Assembly: GCA_038199755.1 (NCBI GenBank)
Contig: JBBPYR010000143.1
Location: 1-41,305, forward strand
From: JBBPYR01 sp038199755
Lineage (GTDB): Bacteria; Chloroflexota; Ktedonobacteria; Ktedonobacterales; Ktedonobacteraceae
Reading direction: 5' to 3'
Length of the DNA stretch: 41,305 bases
The position numbers were made by a program, and so were the translations under genes. Positions 16,910 to 25,413 of this stretch are shown piece after piece; position 1 is the stretch's first letter, and each line of letters starts with the position of its first letter. A model generated the notes under the pieces. That model was not told where the DNA came from and searched no databases. It saw nothing but the letters and a program-made list of their open reading frames with translations.

Positions 16910-18373
16910 TTACTTCCGCCTATCCGCATACCTGCTGGCAAATCCCCCAATAATCGGCACATGTGTACGTCTGCCCATGGCCGCAAAGATCAGATAGAGC
17001 ACCGAAAAGATCAGATAGGCAACGACTACTACACCAATAGAGGTATTTGCCGCCTGTACACCAGAACCGGATGTAATACCATAGACGAGGAAAAGTATCA
17101 CCACATATGCCAGGAACAAGAGCTGTGATTGCAAGAAGTGGAAGCGCATAAAAGGTTTATCACGACTCAGAAAGTACATCACAACAGCAGCAATCGGCCA
17201 GCCAATATAAAAGGCAAACACAAAATAGGGCGCAATATAATTTAATGCCCCCACAAAACGTTCGCTGCCCGTTGGTTCCATAGTGACTGCCGCTTGCTGT
17301 GGTGACATAACGTTGTAAGGCTGCGCCTGCACTGGTGGCGGCGGATAATACGGCTGCTGTACTGGTGGCGTCTGACGATAGAGCGGTTGCGCCTGTTGTA
17401 GCGGCGGTGCATACACTGGTGGCTGCTGCGGTGAGCGGCGAAGCGGCTGTTGCGCCTGAGGTGGCGGCGGTGGGGGTATGACTGCCGCTCGCTCTTGCTT
17501 GCGCTCAAATTGAGGGGGCGGGGGCGGCACAACGTCTGCTCGCGTTGTTGGACTTTGTAGCGCGCTCATAAATGCTTCAACGCTCGGATAGCGGGCATGG
17601 CGATCTTTTGCCAGTGCCTTCAAAAGTGCCTGCTCCACATGCGAGGGAAGCGCGGGATTATGTTGGCGTGGCGGCATTGGTTGCTCATTGGTATGCTGAT
17701 AAGCCATCGCCATAAAGTCCGCCGACTCAAACGGCGGCTCGCCCGTTAGCAACTCATAGGCAATGCACGCCAGCGAGTATTGATCACTTTCCCTGCTCGC
17801 CACGCCTTTGAACTGCTCCGGTGCCATATAGAGCGGCGTACCTGCAATCTTGTCCACCTTGCTGGTACCAGTTAACGGTGTCGCGATGCCAAAATCAGCT
17901 AACAACACCTTGTTCTGGGCATCAAACAGTATATTTTCTGGCTTGAGGTCGCGATGGATGATATTTTGCTGATGCGCATACTGCAAAGCCTCTCCCACCT
18001 GCGTTAAGATCTTCAATGCTTGCATGAAGGGCAGTGGTCGCCCACCCTGCAGCTTGATGTTCTCGCGCAGAGAACCATGGGCAGCATATTCAGCAATAAT
18101 ATAAGGCGTGTTGCTGGACGAAATACCCACATCTAGGATAGGCAAAATATTGGGATGTTTCAGCTTCTCCAGCAACTGTGCCTCTAGCAGAAAGCTTTCG
18201 CGCTCATCAGTCGCATTGAGATACACAGCATGGAGCACCTTAAAGGCAACGGTACGCTCAGACAGAATCGTATGCTTAGCAAGGTAGACGCTCCCAAAGC
18301 CGCCGCTTGCCAGCAGCGAGGTAACACGATAATTGCCAATTTGTGTTCCCACATACATGTCATGCTGTGTCAT
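16910..18373 (-). CDS. Ser/Thr protein kinase with C-terminal membrane domain
   Basis: A 487-residue kinase. Catalytic domain about 14-275: glycine loop ASGGFGSVY (22-30), ATP-binding K45, HRDLKPEN (140-147) and DFG with D160 are all intact, so it should be active. A Pro/Gln-rich linker follows (about 280-370), then a hydrophobic C-terminal domain with about four membrane helices (IAPYFVFAFYIGWPIAAVVM, then LLFLAYVVILFLVYGI, then VVVVAYLIFSVLYLIFAAMG), resembling the DUF4870 type. The kinase domain is therefore tethered to the inner face of the membrane from its C-terminus, unlike PknB-type kinases with an extracellular PASTA sensor. The ligand is unknown. A strong promoter lies upstream; the gene appears monocistronic. 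Confidence 0.9.
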   Translation of the reverse strand: MTQHDMYVGTQIGNYRVTSLLASGGFGSVYLAKHTILSERTVAFKVLHAVYLNATDERESFLLEAQLLEKLKHPNILPILDVGISSSNTPYIIAEYAAHGSLRENIKLQGGRPLPFMQALKILTQVGEALQYAHQQNIIHRDLKPENILFDAQNKVLLADFGIATPLTGTSKVDKIAGTPLYMAPEQFKGVASRESDQYSLACIAYELLTGEPPFESADFMAMAYQHTNEQPMPPRQHNPALPSHVEQALLKALAKDRHARYPSVEAFMSALQSPTTRADVVPPPPPQFERKQERAAVIPPPPPPQAQQPLRRSPQQPPVYAPPLQQAQPLYRQTPPVQQPYYPPPPVQAQPYNVMSPQQAAVTMEPTGSERFVGALNYIAPYFVFAFYIGWPIAAVVMYFLSRDKPFMRFHFLQSQLLFLAYVVILFLVYGITSGSGVQAANTSIGVVVVAYLIFSVLYLIFAAMGRRTHVPIIGGFASRYADRRK

Positions 18374-18444
18374 CGTACAACTTCTCCGACCTGCAAAACG
18401 TCCATCGCCTCTGCAACGGATCAGCCTATCTATTTGTCGAGTTG

Positions 18445-18473
18445 ACTATAGCACGCATGTAGATATGTGTCAA
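18445..18473 (-). promoter_or_regulatory. Promoter of the membrane-anchored kinase
   Basis: On the minus strand TTGACA (18468-18473) and TATAGT (18445-18450) are exactly 17 bases apart, and TGC precedes the -10. Near-consensus housekeeping promoter. Its -35 overlaps the edge of the adjacent hairpin. Confidence 0.75.
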
Positions 18474-18543
18474 TAAAAAAAGAAGAGGTAGATTGCCAGT
18501 TTGCGAGACCGCAAACTGGCAACCTACCTCTTCTTTTTTTATT
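18472..18543. terminator. Long hairpin terminator after the PDH operon
   Basis: A 34-bp stem with one mismatch (18472-18505 with 18510-18543) and a four-base loop. The arms end in A and T runs, so a U tract exists on both strands. It closes the PDH operon and overlaps the E2 stop codon. Confidence 0.85.
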
Positions 18544-19867
18544 ACCCTAATATATCGAATGGGTTTTGCAGCAGCCGCTTCACCTCTTGCAGGAAGCGAG
18601 CCACCAACGCACCAGAGATGATGCGGTGGTCTGCCGAGAGCGTTACCGTCATAATATCGCGAATCACGGGCTGATCGTTGATAGGCACAAACTGTCTGCG
18701 TGTGGCCGCCACCGCCAGAATCGCAGCCTGCGGCGGATTGATGACCGCGATAAAGTTCGAGGCATCCATCATTCCCAGGTTTGAGACGGAGAACGTCCCA
18801 CCCTCAAAATCAGCGGGAGCCAGTTTATTCGTACGTGCCTTCGCGATCAGAGCCTTGCTTTCGCGTGCAATCGTGCGCACACCCTTCGTATTCGCATCAC
18901 GAATCACTGGCACCACCAATCCGGTCGGTGCATCCACCGCGACGCCAACATTGATATGCTTGTAACGCACAAACGAATCGCCAATCAGCGAACTATTCAC
19001 TTCAGGGAACTTTTCGAGCGCAAGCGCACAAGCCTTTACAATCATGTCATTGACCGTAATCTTCACGCCATCCTCACCCACACTCGCGTTCAGCGTTTTG
19101 CGCATTGCCAGAGCGTCCGTCATATCAACTTCGCTACTGACATAGAAATGTGGTATCGTCTGCTTCGACTCGGTTAAGCGGCGAGCGATCAGCGTTTGCA
19201 CACGCGTGAGCTTCACCAGTTCGGCGTCAGGCGGTGGTGTACCCCCTTGTGTCGTCTGGGCAGCAGCAGGTGTTGTTTGGGCAGGCTGAGTGGGTTGAGC
19301 GGGCTGTGACTGCGGAGCAGAGGCTGTCGCTGGTGCATTTTCTCGCTGCTCAATAATGTCCTCAATATCATCACGGACAATGCGGCCACCCGGACCAGTG
19401 CCATGCACCGAACTCAAATCGACATGGTGCTCCTCGGCGATGCGCCGTGCCAATGGCGACGCTTTCAACGAAGCACCATTCTGAGAACTCGCGGCAGCGG
19501 ACTGCGGGGCTGGTGCCGCTTGCGAACTGGCAGCAGGAGCCGTCTGTTTTTGTGGTGCAGCAGCCTCTTGTTGAGCAGGCGCAGCACTAGAGGCGGCAGC
19601 ACTGGCTGAACTCGCGCCCTCCGTTGCCCCCTTACCGGAGCCAATGATCGCGATGGCCTGGCCAATCGGCACCGTTTCGCCCTCCTGTACCAGGATTTTC
19701 TCCAGGATGCCGGAGTCATAGGCTTCCAGGTCCATCGTTGCTTTATCCGTCTCGATCTCACCCAGGATATCGCCTTTGCTCACACTATCGCCTGGCTTCT
19801 TGTTCCAACGGGAAATCGTTCCCTCTTCCATAGTGTCGCTTAGGCGAGGCATTGTAATTTCTGGCAT
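18542..19867 (-). CDS. pdhC: Dihydrolipoamide acyltransferase, E2 of a pyruvate (or branched-chain) dehydrogenase complex
   Basis: A 441-residue E2 core subunit that transfers the acyl group from lipoate to CoA. An N-terminal lipoyl domain (1-75) has the lipoylated K42 in ETDKATMD. An Ala/Pro/Gln-rich swinging linker is followed by a peripheral-subunit-binding domain (about 138-172, SPLARRIAEEHHVDL and GTGPGGRI) and a catalytic domain (about 215-441). The active-site region reads SADHRIISGA: catalytic H414 is kept, but the usual Asp of HxxxDG is S418. One lipoyl domain only. GGAGG precedes the ATG inside the end of E1 beta, seven bases away. Pyruvate is the likely substrate, but sequence alone does not exclude a branched-chain 2-oxoacid. 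Confidence 0.93.
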   Translation of the reverse strand: MPEITMPRLSDTMEEGTISRWNKKPGDSVSKGDILGEIETDKATMDLEAYDSGILEKILVQEGETVPIGQAIAIIGSGKGATEGASSASAAASSAAPAQQEAAAPQKQTAPAASSQAAPAPQSAAASSQNGASLKASPLARRIAEEHHVDLSSVHGTGPGGRIVRDDIEDIIEQRENAPATASAPQSQPAQPTQPAQTTPAAAQTTQGGTPPPDAELVKLTRVQTLIARRLTESKQTIPHFYVSSEVDMTDALAMRKTLNASVGEDGVKITVNDMIVKACALALEKFPEVNSSLIGDSFVRYKHINVGVAVDAPTGLVVPVIRDANTKGVRTIARESKALIAKARTNKLAPADFEGGTFSVSNLGMMDASNFIAVINPPQAAILAVAATRRQFVPINDQPVIRDIMTVTLSADHRIISGALVARFLQEVKRLLQNPFDILG

Positions 19868-19874
19868 GGCTCAG

Positions 19875-20864
19875 TTACCTCCTCCGTCGTGGTGCAAGGG
19901 CTTGAATAGCCTCTGTTAATTGCTTCGCTCCAGTTAATGCGGCTCGTTCCAAGGGTTTAGAATAGGGTAGCGGCACCTCTACGCTGGCGACGCGCTTGAC
20001 GGGTGCATCTAAATCATCGAATGCCTCCTCCTGTATGAGCGCGGCAATCTCCGCACCGATACCGTAGGTCCGCCAGTCTTCCTCAAATACTATTGCCCGA
20101 TTCGTCTTCCTGACCGAATTAAGAATTGTCTCGGTATCTAAGGGGCGTAGCGAACGAAGGTCCACCACCTCGATACTCAGTTGGCTTTCCTTCTCTATGC
20201 GTTGTGCCACGTCCAAGGCGACCGCCGCCATGCGCGAGTAGCTGATGATGGTTATGTCTTTTCCCTCTTTCATCACCTTCGCCTTGCCAAAAGGTACGGT
20301 ATAATCACCATCAGGAACCTCTCCCTTCACGTTGTAGAGGGCGAGATTTTCCAAGAAAATGACTGGATTATTGTCGCGAATGGCGGTGCGCAGCAATCCT
20401 TTCGCGTCAGCAGGCGTCGCTGGTGCCACTACTTTAAGCCCTGGCACATGGGCAAACCAGACTTCCAGATTCTGGGAGTGGGTGGCGGCTAACTGTTGTC
20501 CACCACCGCCGGGCGTGCGAATCACGAGGGGAACTGGGCATTGCCCACCAAACATATAATAAATTTTCGCGGCATGATTCACAATTTCGTCCATTGCCAG
20601 AATGATGAAGTTAATCGTCATTATTTCCACAACCGGACGTAGGCCCAACATCGCCGCACCCGTTGCCATCCCCACAAAGCCATTCTCGGCAATCGGAGTA
20701 TCAACGACACGCTTGTCACCGAACTCTTTGAGCAGGCCTGCCGTGATTTTATAAGAACCTTCAAAGTTTCCGATTTCTTCGCCCATCAAGAACACACTTT
20801 CGTCGCGCAACATCTCCTCGCGTAGCGTGTCATGCAAAACCTGTCGATACGTCATCACAGCCAT
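19875..20864 (-). CDS. pdhB: Pyruvate dehydrogenase E1 component, beta subunit
   Basis: A 329-residue transketolase-like subunit that pairs with E1 alpha to bind thiamine diphosphate and decarboxylate the 2-oxoacid. Landmarks: GEEIGNFEGSYKITAGL near 28, DTPIAENGFVGMATGAA, RTPGGGGQQLAATHSQ, and the C-terminal VDLRSLRPLDTETIL and VFEEDWRTYGIGAEI segments. Length is normal. The start ATG lies two bases after the E1 alpha stop with an AGGGGAA site. It is the third gene of the CBS-E1 alpha-E1 beta-E2 operon. Pyruvate rather than another 2-oxoacid is assigned from overall family resemblance. Confidence 0.94.
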   Translation of the reverse strand: MAVMTYRQVLHDTLREEMLRDESVFLMGEEIGNFEGSYKITAGLLKEFGDKRVVDTPIAENGFVGMATGAAMLGLRPVVEIMTINFIILAMDEIVNHAAKIYYMFGGQCPVPLVIRTPGGGGQQLAATHSQNLEVWFAHVPGLKVVAPATPADAKGLLRTAIRDNNPVIFLENLALYNVKGEVPDGDYTVPFGKAKVMKEGKDITIISYSRMAAVALDVAQRIEKESQLSIEVVDLRSLRPLDTETILNSVRKTNRAIVFEEDWRTYGIGAEIAALIQEEAFDDLDAPVKRVASVEVPLPYSKPLERAALTGAKQLTEAIQALAPRRRR

Positions 20865-20866
20865 GC

Positions 20867-21976
20867 TTATTTCCCCTTCTCTGAAGTAGCGCTATCGTGG
20901 CTAGAGCGTGCTGCATCTCCTACGGCTACATCGTCCGACGCATAGATAAAGTCGAATAGACCATCTACCGATGGATCAGGACTTTCATCGGCAAATGTGA
21001 CGGCGTGTGCGACTTCTTGCTCTACCTGTTCCTCAATCTTCTGCAATCCCTGATCATCAATCAGTTTCGCATCCTTCATGTGCGCCGCCAGGGCAGCAAT
21101 GGGGTCATTCGCACGCCCCTTCTGCACCTCTTCAGGGTTGCGATAACGGTCTGGGTCCACCACCGAGTGACCACGGAAACGGAAACTGACCGCCTCGATC
21201 AGGCATGGCTCGTGCTGCTCACGCGCAATTTTTGCCGCTCTGCGCATAGCATCGCGTACAGCAAACACATCATTACCATCAATACGCTCACTATATATAT
21301 CAAACGCATAAGCCTTACGATACAGCTCACTGACTGCCGAGCCTTTTTCGACGCGCAAGCCCATACCATAGAGGTTGTTGACAACAAAGTAGATAATAGG
21401 TAAATGATAAATCTTCGCGAGATTGAGCGATTCGTAGAAGGGTCCGCCATTTGTCGTGCCGTCACCCATTTGACAGACCACGATCTCATGAGAACCGCGA
21501 TAGCTGATGGCAAAGGCCGCACCCGTTGCCAGGGGAATCTGCCCACCGACAATACCATAGCCGCCCATGAAGTGCTTTTTGATATCGAAGAGATGCATGG
21601 AGCCGCCACGCCCATGTGAGGTACCAGTCTCCTTGCCAAATAACTCGGCCATCACCGCTTCAGGAGTAATACCGCGTCCAAGTGCATACCCGTGTTCGCG
21701 GTAATTCGTATACACATAATCATCTGGCTCCAGCCCCTCACAAAAGCCGACAACCGTGGCCTCTTCCCCCAGATTGAGATGACAATAACCGCCAATTTTA
21801 GCTTTAGTATACATCTCGCCCGCCTTCTCCTCAAAGCGGCGTATCAGCACCATCTGATGATAATAGTGCAGCAGCGTGTCAGGGCTCTCACCTTTAGGAA
21901 TGCCCCCTGGCTTCCCAACCTCCCCAACCTCCCCAACTTCCTCTACGTGTGTTTGTTTCTTGCTTTTTGTATCCAT
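20867..21976 (-). CDS. pdhA: Pyruvate dehydrogenase E1 component, alpha subunit
   Basis: A 369-residue thiamine-diphosphate-binding subunit. Visible are LIRRFEEKAGEMY, NYREHGYALGRG, the GGSMHLFD segment, and the ThDP motif GDGTTNGGPFYESLN ending in VVNN; a GHSVVDPDRYR phosphorylation-loop-like segment follows. The N-terminus carries an extra polar stretch with an EVG repeat encoded by a 9-base tandem repeat. The acidic C-terminal tail is also longer than usual. The gene follows the CBS protein by 18 bases and precedes E1 beta by two. No E3 (lipoamide dehydrogenase) gene lies in the operon, so E3 must come from elsewhere. Confidence 0.94.
   Translation of the reverse strand: MDTKSKKQTHVEEVGEVGEVGKPGGIPKGESPDTLLHYYHQMVLIRRFEEKAGEMYTKAKIGGYCHLNLGEEATVVGFCEGLEPDDYVYTNYREHGYALGRGITPEAVMAELFGKETGTSHGRGGSMHLFDIKKHFMGGYGIVGGQIPLATGAAFAISYRGSHEIVVCQMGDGTTNGGPFYESLNLAKIYHLPIIYFVVNNLYGMGLRVEKGSAVSELYRKAYAFDIYSERIDGNDVFAVRDAMRRAAKIAREQHEPCLIEAVSFRFRGHSVVDPDRYRNPEEVQKGRANDPIAALAAHMKDAKLIDDQGLQKIEEQVEQEVAHAVTFADESPDPSVDGLFDFIYASDDVAVGDAARSSHDSATSEKGK
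21914..21940. repeat. 9-base tandem repeat inside pdhA
   Basis: Three tandem copies of CCCAACCTC (last with one change), coding for EVG repeats on the minus strand. Slippage would add or remove whole codon triplets without changing frame. Confidence 0.7.
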
Positions 21977-21994
21977 CTTCTCTCAGATCCTTTC

Positions 21995-22462
21995 TTATGC
22001 GCCCGGTGGGGCTGGCTCATAGGATGCCGGTACATTCGCGGCCCCACAACGCGGACATTGTTCCGGTTGCGTCTCGCTATGCACCACCTCGCCACAGACA
22101 GGACATATCCAGCGTGTCGCAACCTCTCTCACCAGATCGCCACGGCTCACAATACCGACCAGTTTCCCTTGATCAAGCACGGGTATACGCCGAATGCGCT
22201 CTTGTACAAAAATATGGCCCACATCTTCCAGCTCAGTCAGTGGGCTAATGCTGATTACTCCCCGCGTCATAATGTCACCGACGGTATTACCCTCTTTACC
22301 CAATACATCATATTCACTGACTACCCCAACTACCATATTGTCCGCGTTGACAACGGGGAGTCCACTGATATGATGTTGAGCCAACAAACGAGCTGCCTGC
22401 TGTTTCGTCTGATTTTCCGTAGCGGTAATAACCTTGGTAGTCATGACTTCTTCGACTTTCAT
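21995..22462 (-). CDS. CBS-domain pair with C-terminal zinc ribbon
   Basis: A 155-residue protein. Two CBS motifs (about 1-55 and 62-115; VEEVMTTKVITATENQTKQQA, HHISGLPVVNADNMVVGVVSEYDVL, then VGDIMTRGVISISPLTEL and RIRRIPVLDQGKLVGIVSRGDLV) form a nucleotide-sensing Bateman module. A CPVC...CPRC zinc ribbon follows near 121-141. CBS pairs commonly bind AMP, ATP or SAM. As the first gene of the PDH operon, it may sense adenylate charge for the complex, which is inference. An AAGGAAGG site precedes the ATG. A dyad lies in its leader. Confidence 0.9.
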   Translation of the reverse strand: MKVEEVMTTKVITATENQTKQQAARLLAQHHISGLPVVNADNMVVGVVSEYDVLGKEGNTVGDIMTRGVISISPLTELEDVGHIFVQERIRRIPVLDQGKLVGIVSRGDLVREVATRWICPVCGEVVHSETQPEQCPRCGAANVPASYEPAPPGA

Positions 22463-22489
22463 TTACCGTTCCTTCCTTGTAGAGGCATG

Positions 22490-22525
22490 GTTCAAATTAA
22501 GCACGTTCTGCTTGACAGTTTGAAC
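22490..22525. promoter_or_regulatory. Nested dyad in the leader of the CBS-PDH operon
   Basis: GTTCAAA (22490-22496) mirrors TTTGAAC (22519-22525), and inside them AAGCA (22499-22503) mirrors TGCTT (22509-22513) around a five-base centre. The 36-base element sits 28 bases upstream of the CBS start codon. Probable operator or leader hairpin. The rest of the 255-base gap to the divergent gene shows AT-rich sequence but no confident promoter. Confidence 0.45.
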
Positions 22526-22717
22526 AATCAAAATAGTCAAAAATTAATTATCCCTTGGCTTGCTCATCACTCATCAATATGTTCCGCAGGCTTTATTACT
22601 ATATAACATATTTCGCCATAACAAAAGAAGAGGCATAAATCGCCCCTGGCTACACTCTTCGCAATGCCATATGCTATGATAAAACACGTATGGACACATT
22701 TAGAAAGGAAAGCAATT

Positions 22718-23386
22718 ATGCCTCAAGAAGCACTCGCATTTGATATGTATGGCACCCTAGTCAACCCGATCCGTATCTGGACGCTGTTAGCGCAATACCT
22801 CCCTGATGGCGCGCAACATGTCGCTGAGGTGTGGCGACAAAAGCAACTAGAGTATAGTTTTCGCATCAGTGTGATGGAACACTACGAAGATTTTGCGTGG
22901 ATAACGCGTAAGGCCCTCGACTATGCGATTATGGCGGAAGGAAAACAGTTGAGCGAGGCGCAAAAACAGGTATTGATGGCCCAATACAACTATCTCGACC
23001 GCTTCCCCGATGTGCAGGTAGGGCTTGAACAACTGCAACAGCGCGGTTTCAACATGGTCGTTTTCTCTAATGGTAGCCCAGCCATGCTCACCGCGATTAT
23101 GCAAGCAACGCAACTCGATTCCTATTTTCAGGGCTTCATTAGTGTGGACGAGATACATGTCTACAAACCCTCGCCCCGCACCTATCAGCTTGTCGCGCAA
23201 AAGCTCGCCCGTCCCATCCAGGAAGTGCGCCTCATCTCCTCAAATCCCTTTGATATCATCGGCGCACGTAGTGCGGGCATGCAAGCCACCTGGATTAACC
23301 GCTCAGGCGGCCTCTTCGACACGCTTGGCCCTTTACCTGAAATGGTCATTGAAACAATACCAGAACTGGCAAACATCTTACCATGA
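22718..23386 (+). CDS. HAD-superfamily hydrolase, haloacid dehalogenase type II-like
   Basis: A 222-residue HAD protein. Motif I FDMYGTLVNP (nucleophile Asp near residue 9), motif II SNGSPAML, the KPSPRTYQL region with motif III Lys, and SSNPFDIIGARSAGM with motif IV are present and ordered. The layout matches L-2-haloacid dehalogenases, which hydrolyse the carbon-halogen bond of 2-haloacids, but close relatives act as phosphatases, so substrate is uncertain. No signal peptide. Start ATG 22718 follows AAAGGA; an upstream in-frame ATG at 22664 adds residues unlike the family. It diverges from the PDH operon and converges on the PfkB gene with a 13-base gap and no hairpin. Confidence 0.88.
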   Translation: MPQEALAFDMYGTLVNPIRIWTLLAQYLPDGAQHVAEVWRQKQLEYSFRISVMEHYEDFAWITRKALDYAIMAEGKQLSEAQKQVLMAQYNYLDRFPDVQVGLEQLQQRGFNMVVFSNGSPAMLTAIMQATQLDSYFQGFISVDEIHVYKPSPRTYQLVAQKLARPIQEVRLISSNPFDIIGARSAGMQATWINRSGGLFDTLGPLPEMVIETIPELANILP

Positions 23387-23399
23387 ACAGGCAGCAGTT

Positions 23400-24281
23400 C
23401 TACGGCTGTGCTCTCATGCGTTCCATCACCATCTCCACAGATGGAATACCGCGCACCCCTTGCTTCTCAATGGAAAACGAGGCGACACAATTGGCGAAAG
23501 CGACAGCCTGCTCAGGATCACCATGCCAATGAAGATCGGTCAGAAAAGCAGCTGCGAAGACATCACCCGCCCCGGTAGGATCTACCTCCTCCACCTGATA
23601 AGCGGGGAAGCGTTTCGTCGTGCCACGGCGGAAGAGCGTCGCGCCATGCCGCCCATCTGTGGCAACGAGCAGCGGGACATGCATGCTCCAGCGTGTTAAC
23701 ATAGCGTCGGCTTCAGTGCGACTTCCGTCAGCGAAGGGCAGCAGGTCATCATGACTTAAAATCAAGACATCCAGCAAGGGCAAAACCCGTTCCGCTTCCT
23801 GCCAGGGCGTCGGCCAGACGCGGCCATCATCATCCCAACGCCGTAGCCAGCCCTGAGGAGTTGCCGCGATAATCGCCCCCTCACGGCGCGGAAAGAGAGC
23901 CACCAGATCAGGATTGAGTTCGTGCGCGAGTGGGCCGAGCAAGACGACCGGCGTAGACAACCATTCCAGCGGTACATCTGTAGCACCCAGTGCCTCACCC
24001 CTTGCCAGCAAGTATTGCACACGAAAGCCATCGTTATAACGATTGTCGAATGTTGTAGTAGCTGCGCTAGGGCGAATGTGGAGGGCAATATCGGAGGGTA
24101 AATAGGTAGGCACAAAAGTGGCAAACTCAGGGTCGGCGCAAGACACAACCGCCGAGGCTAATCCTAAATGATAGGCGGTGAGGGCGGCAAAAGAGACGGT
24201 ACCACCCAGCGAGAATGAACCGCTTGGATGCACATCTCGCGTTACATGACCAATGGTTAAAAATTGAGGATTCTGCAGCAT
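23400..24281 (-). CDS. PfkB family sugar/nucleoside kinase
   Basis: A 293-residue ribokinase-fold kinase. The N-terminus (LTIGHVTRDVHPSGSFSLGG, then SFAALTAYHLGL) matches the substrate-binding side, and VDPTGAGDVFAAAFL near residue 235 is the PfkB signature 2 with the catalytic Asp and anion hole. The usual NxE metal motif is not obvious; a DVLILSHDDL segment takes the place of the NxxE region. These enzymes phosphorylate sugars or nucleosides with ATP; the substrate is unknown. AAAAGGA precedes the ATG. A hairpin separates it from the jag cluster upstream, so it may receive read-through from there. Confidence 0.88.
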   Translation of the reverse strand: MLQNPQFLTIGHVTRDVHPSGSFSLGGTVSFAALTAYHLGLASAVVSCADPEFATFVPTYLPSDIALHIRPSAATTTFDNRYNDGFRVQYLLARGEALGATDVPLEWLSTPVVLLGPLAHELNPDLVALFPRREGAIIAATPQGWLRRWDDDGRVWPTPWQEAERVLPLLDVLILSHDDLLPFADGSRTEADAMLTRWSMHVPLLVATDGRHGATLFRRGTTKRFPAYQVEEVDPTGAGDVFAAAFLTDLHWHGDPEQAVAFANCVASFSIEKQGVRGIPSVEMVMERMRAQP

Positions 24282-24305
24282 TCACTGGTCCTTTTCTTTT
24301 TTAGC

Positions 24306-24356
24306 GTGAGATACATGAAGGGGCCGCATATCATGCGGCCCCTTCATGTATCTCAC
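24306..24356. terminator. Perfect hairpin after jag
   Basis: A 24-bp perfect stem (24306-24329 with 24333-24356) and a three-base loop lie just past the jag stop. No U tract follows on the minus strand, so it might be an RNA-processing or partial termination point before the PfkB gene. Confidence 0.65.
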
Positions 24357-24365
24357 ACTATCATG

Positions 24366-25316
24366 TTACCTTCCAGGGCGTTTCAAAGAGATCACAACGC
24401 GACGTTCTTCCCCCTCACCAATACTCTCTGTACTAATATCCTTGCTCTCAGCAAGAGCCATATGCACAATACGACGTTCATATGGTGGCATAGCTTCCAG
24501 AGCAATAGAGCGGCGATAATTACGTACCTGTTGCGCGACCCGTTGCGCCAGTGAACGCAGATTCTCCTCGCGCCGTTCACGATAATTTTCAGCGTCGACA
24601 ATAATTCGCATACGATGCTTTGTGCGATGACCAACAATCAAGCTCACGAGCAACTGTAAAGCCGCCAGGGTTTCACCTCTACGTCCAATCAACAAACCCA
24701 AGTTCTCGTTCATACCGTGAATATTGAGGGTCAAAGGACTGGTGGACCGCACCTGTACGGTAGCCTGAATATTCATATAGCGTAAAATATGCTGCAAGAT
24801 GTCAACCGTAATCTCAACATCCTCGCGTGTTGGCGTTTCTACATCCTGCATTTCTACTGTCTGAAGAGCACCAACACCAAGCGTCACCGCCTCTAAAATA
24901 GGAGCAAATGGTATGCTAGTAGCCACAAAAGGAATATCTTGCTCCTCTTCCTCTAGTTCGTCGTCTTCCTCTAGTTCATCGTCCTCTTCGCCCTCTTCGT
25001 CCTCTTCGCCCTCGAACTCCCCCTCTTCATCCTCTTCATACAAATCGTCTTCAGGCAGGGGCACCTCGTCATCATCAGGGCCAAGAATCGCGTCAGCCAG
25101 TTCGGGAGTTATGACAGCACCAATGTTAGCCGTGAGCGGGGCAGTTGCACGCACAGAAACACGCACACGCGCATCTTTGCTGCCTAGACCAACAATGCCT
25201 CGGCTGGGCTCTTGTAGTACCATAATATCTACTTCGTTGCGGCGTTTCCCCAAGCGGAGCAATGCCTGCTGTATTGCCTCTTCGACATTTTTACCACTAG
25301 CCTCTATGCTTTCCAC
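24366..25316 (-). CDS. jag: Jag/KhpB RNA-binding protein with an acidic insertion
   Basis: A 316-residue cytoplasmic RNA-binding protein. A Jag_N domain (1-50, SIEASGKNVEEAIQQAL and GIVGLGSKDARV) is followed by a linker with a very acidic run of Glu and Asp (about 83-135). A KH domain follows with a GRRGETLAALQLLVSL core, then an R3H domain with RSIALEAMPPYERRIVHMAL. KhpB proteins work with KhpA in RNA binding and cell-division control, and the gene normally follows yidC, as here, 97 bases away. The acidic tract is much longer than in typical Jag proteins and is encoded by near-repeated GAA/GAG/GAC codons. Confidence 0.94.
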   Translation of the reverse strand: MESIEASGKNVEEAIQQALLRLGKRRNEVDIMVLQEPSRGIVGLGSKDARVRVSVRATAPLTANIGAVITPELADAILGPDDDEVPLPEDDLYEEDEEGEFEGEEDEEGEEDDELEEDDELEEEEQDIPFVATSIPFAPILEAVTLGVGALQTVEMQDVETPTREDVEITVDILQHILRYMNIQATVQVRSTSPLTLNIHGMNENLGLLIGRRGETLAALQLLVSLIVGHRTKHRMRIIVDAENYRERREENLRSLAQRVAQQVRNYRRSIALEAMPPYERRIVHMALAESKDISTESIGEGEERRVVISLKRPGR

Positions 25317-25413
25317 GATTTTGCTTCTCCCTTTACTTCGATGTGTGATGATGTAATGATAACTCTATCATCCTCTATAGAAAAAGACGGAAAGGGGGCA
25401 ATAAATTGCACCC

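Noticed and set aside
24913..25356. 147-residue plus-strand frame with a long serine run
   Set aside because: The serine run is the antisense of the Glu/Asp tract of jag. No independent signal supports it.
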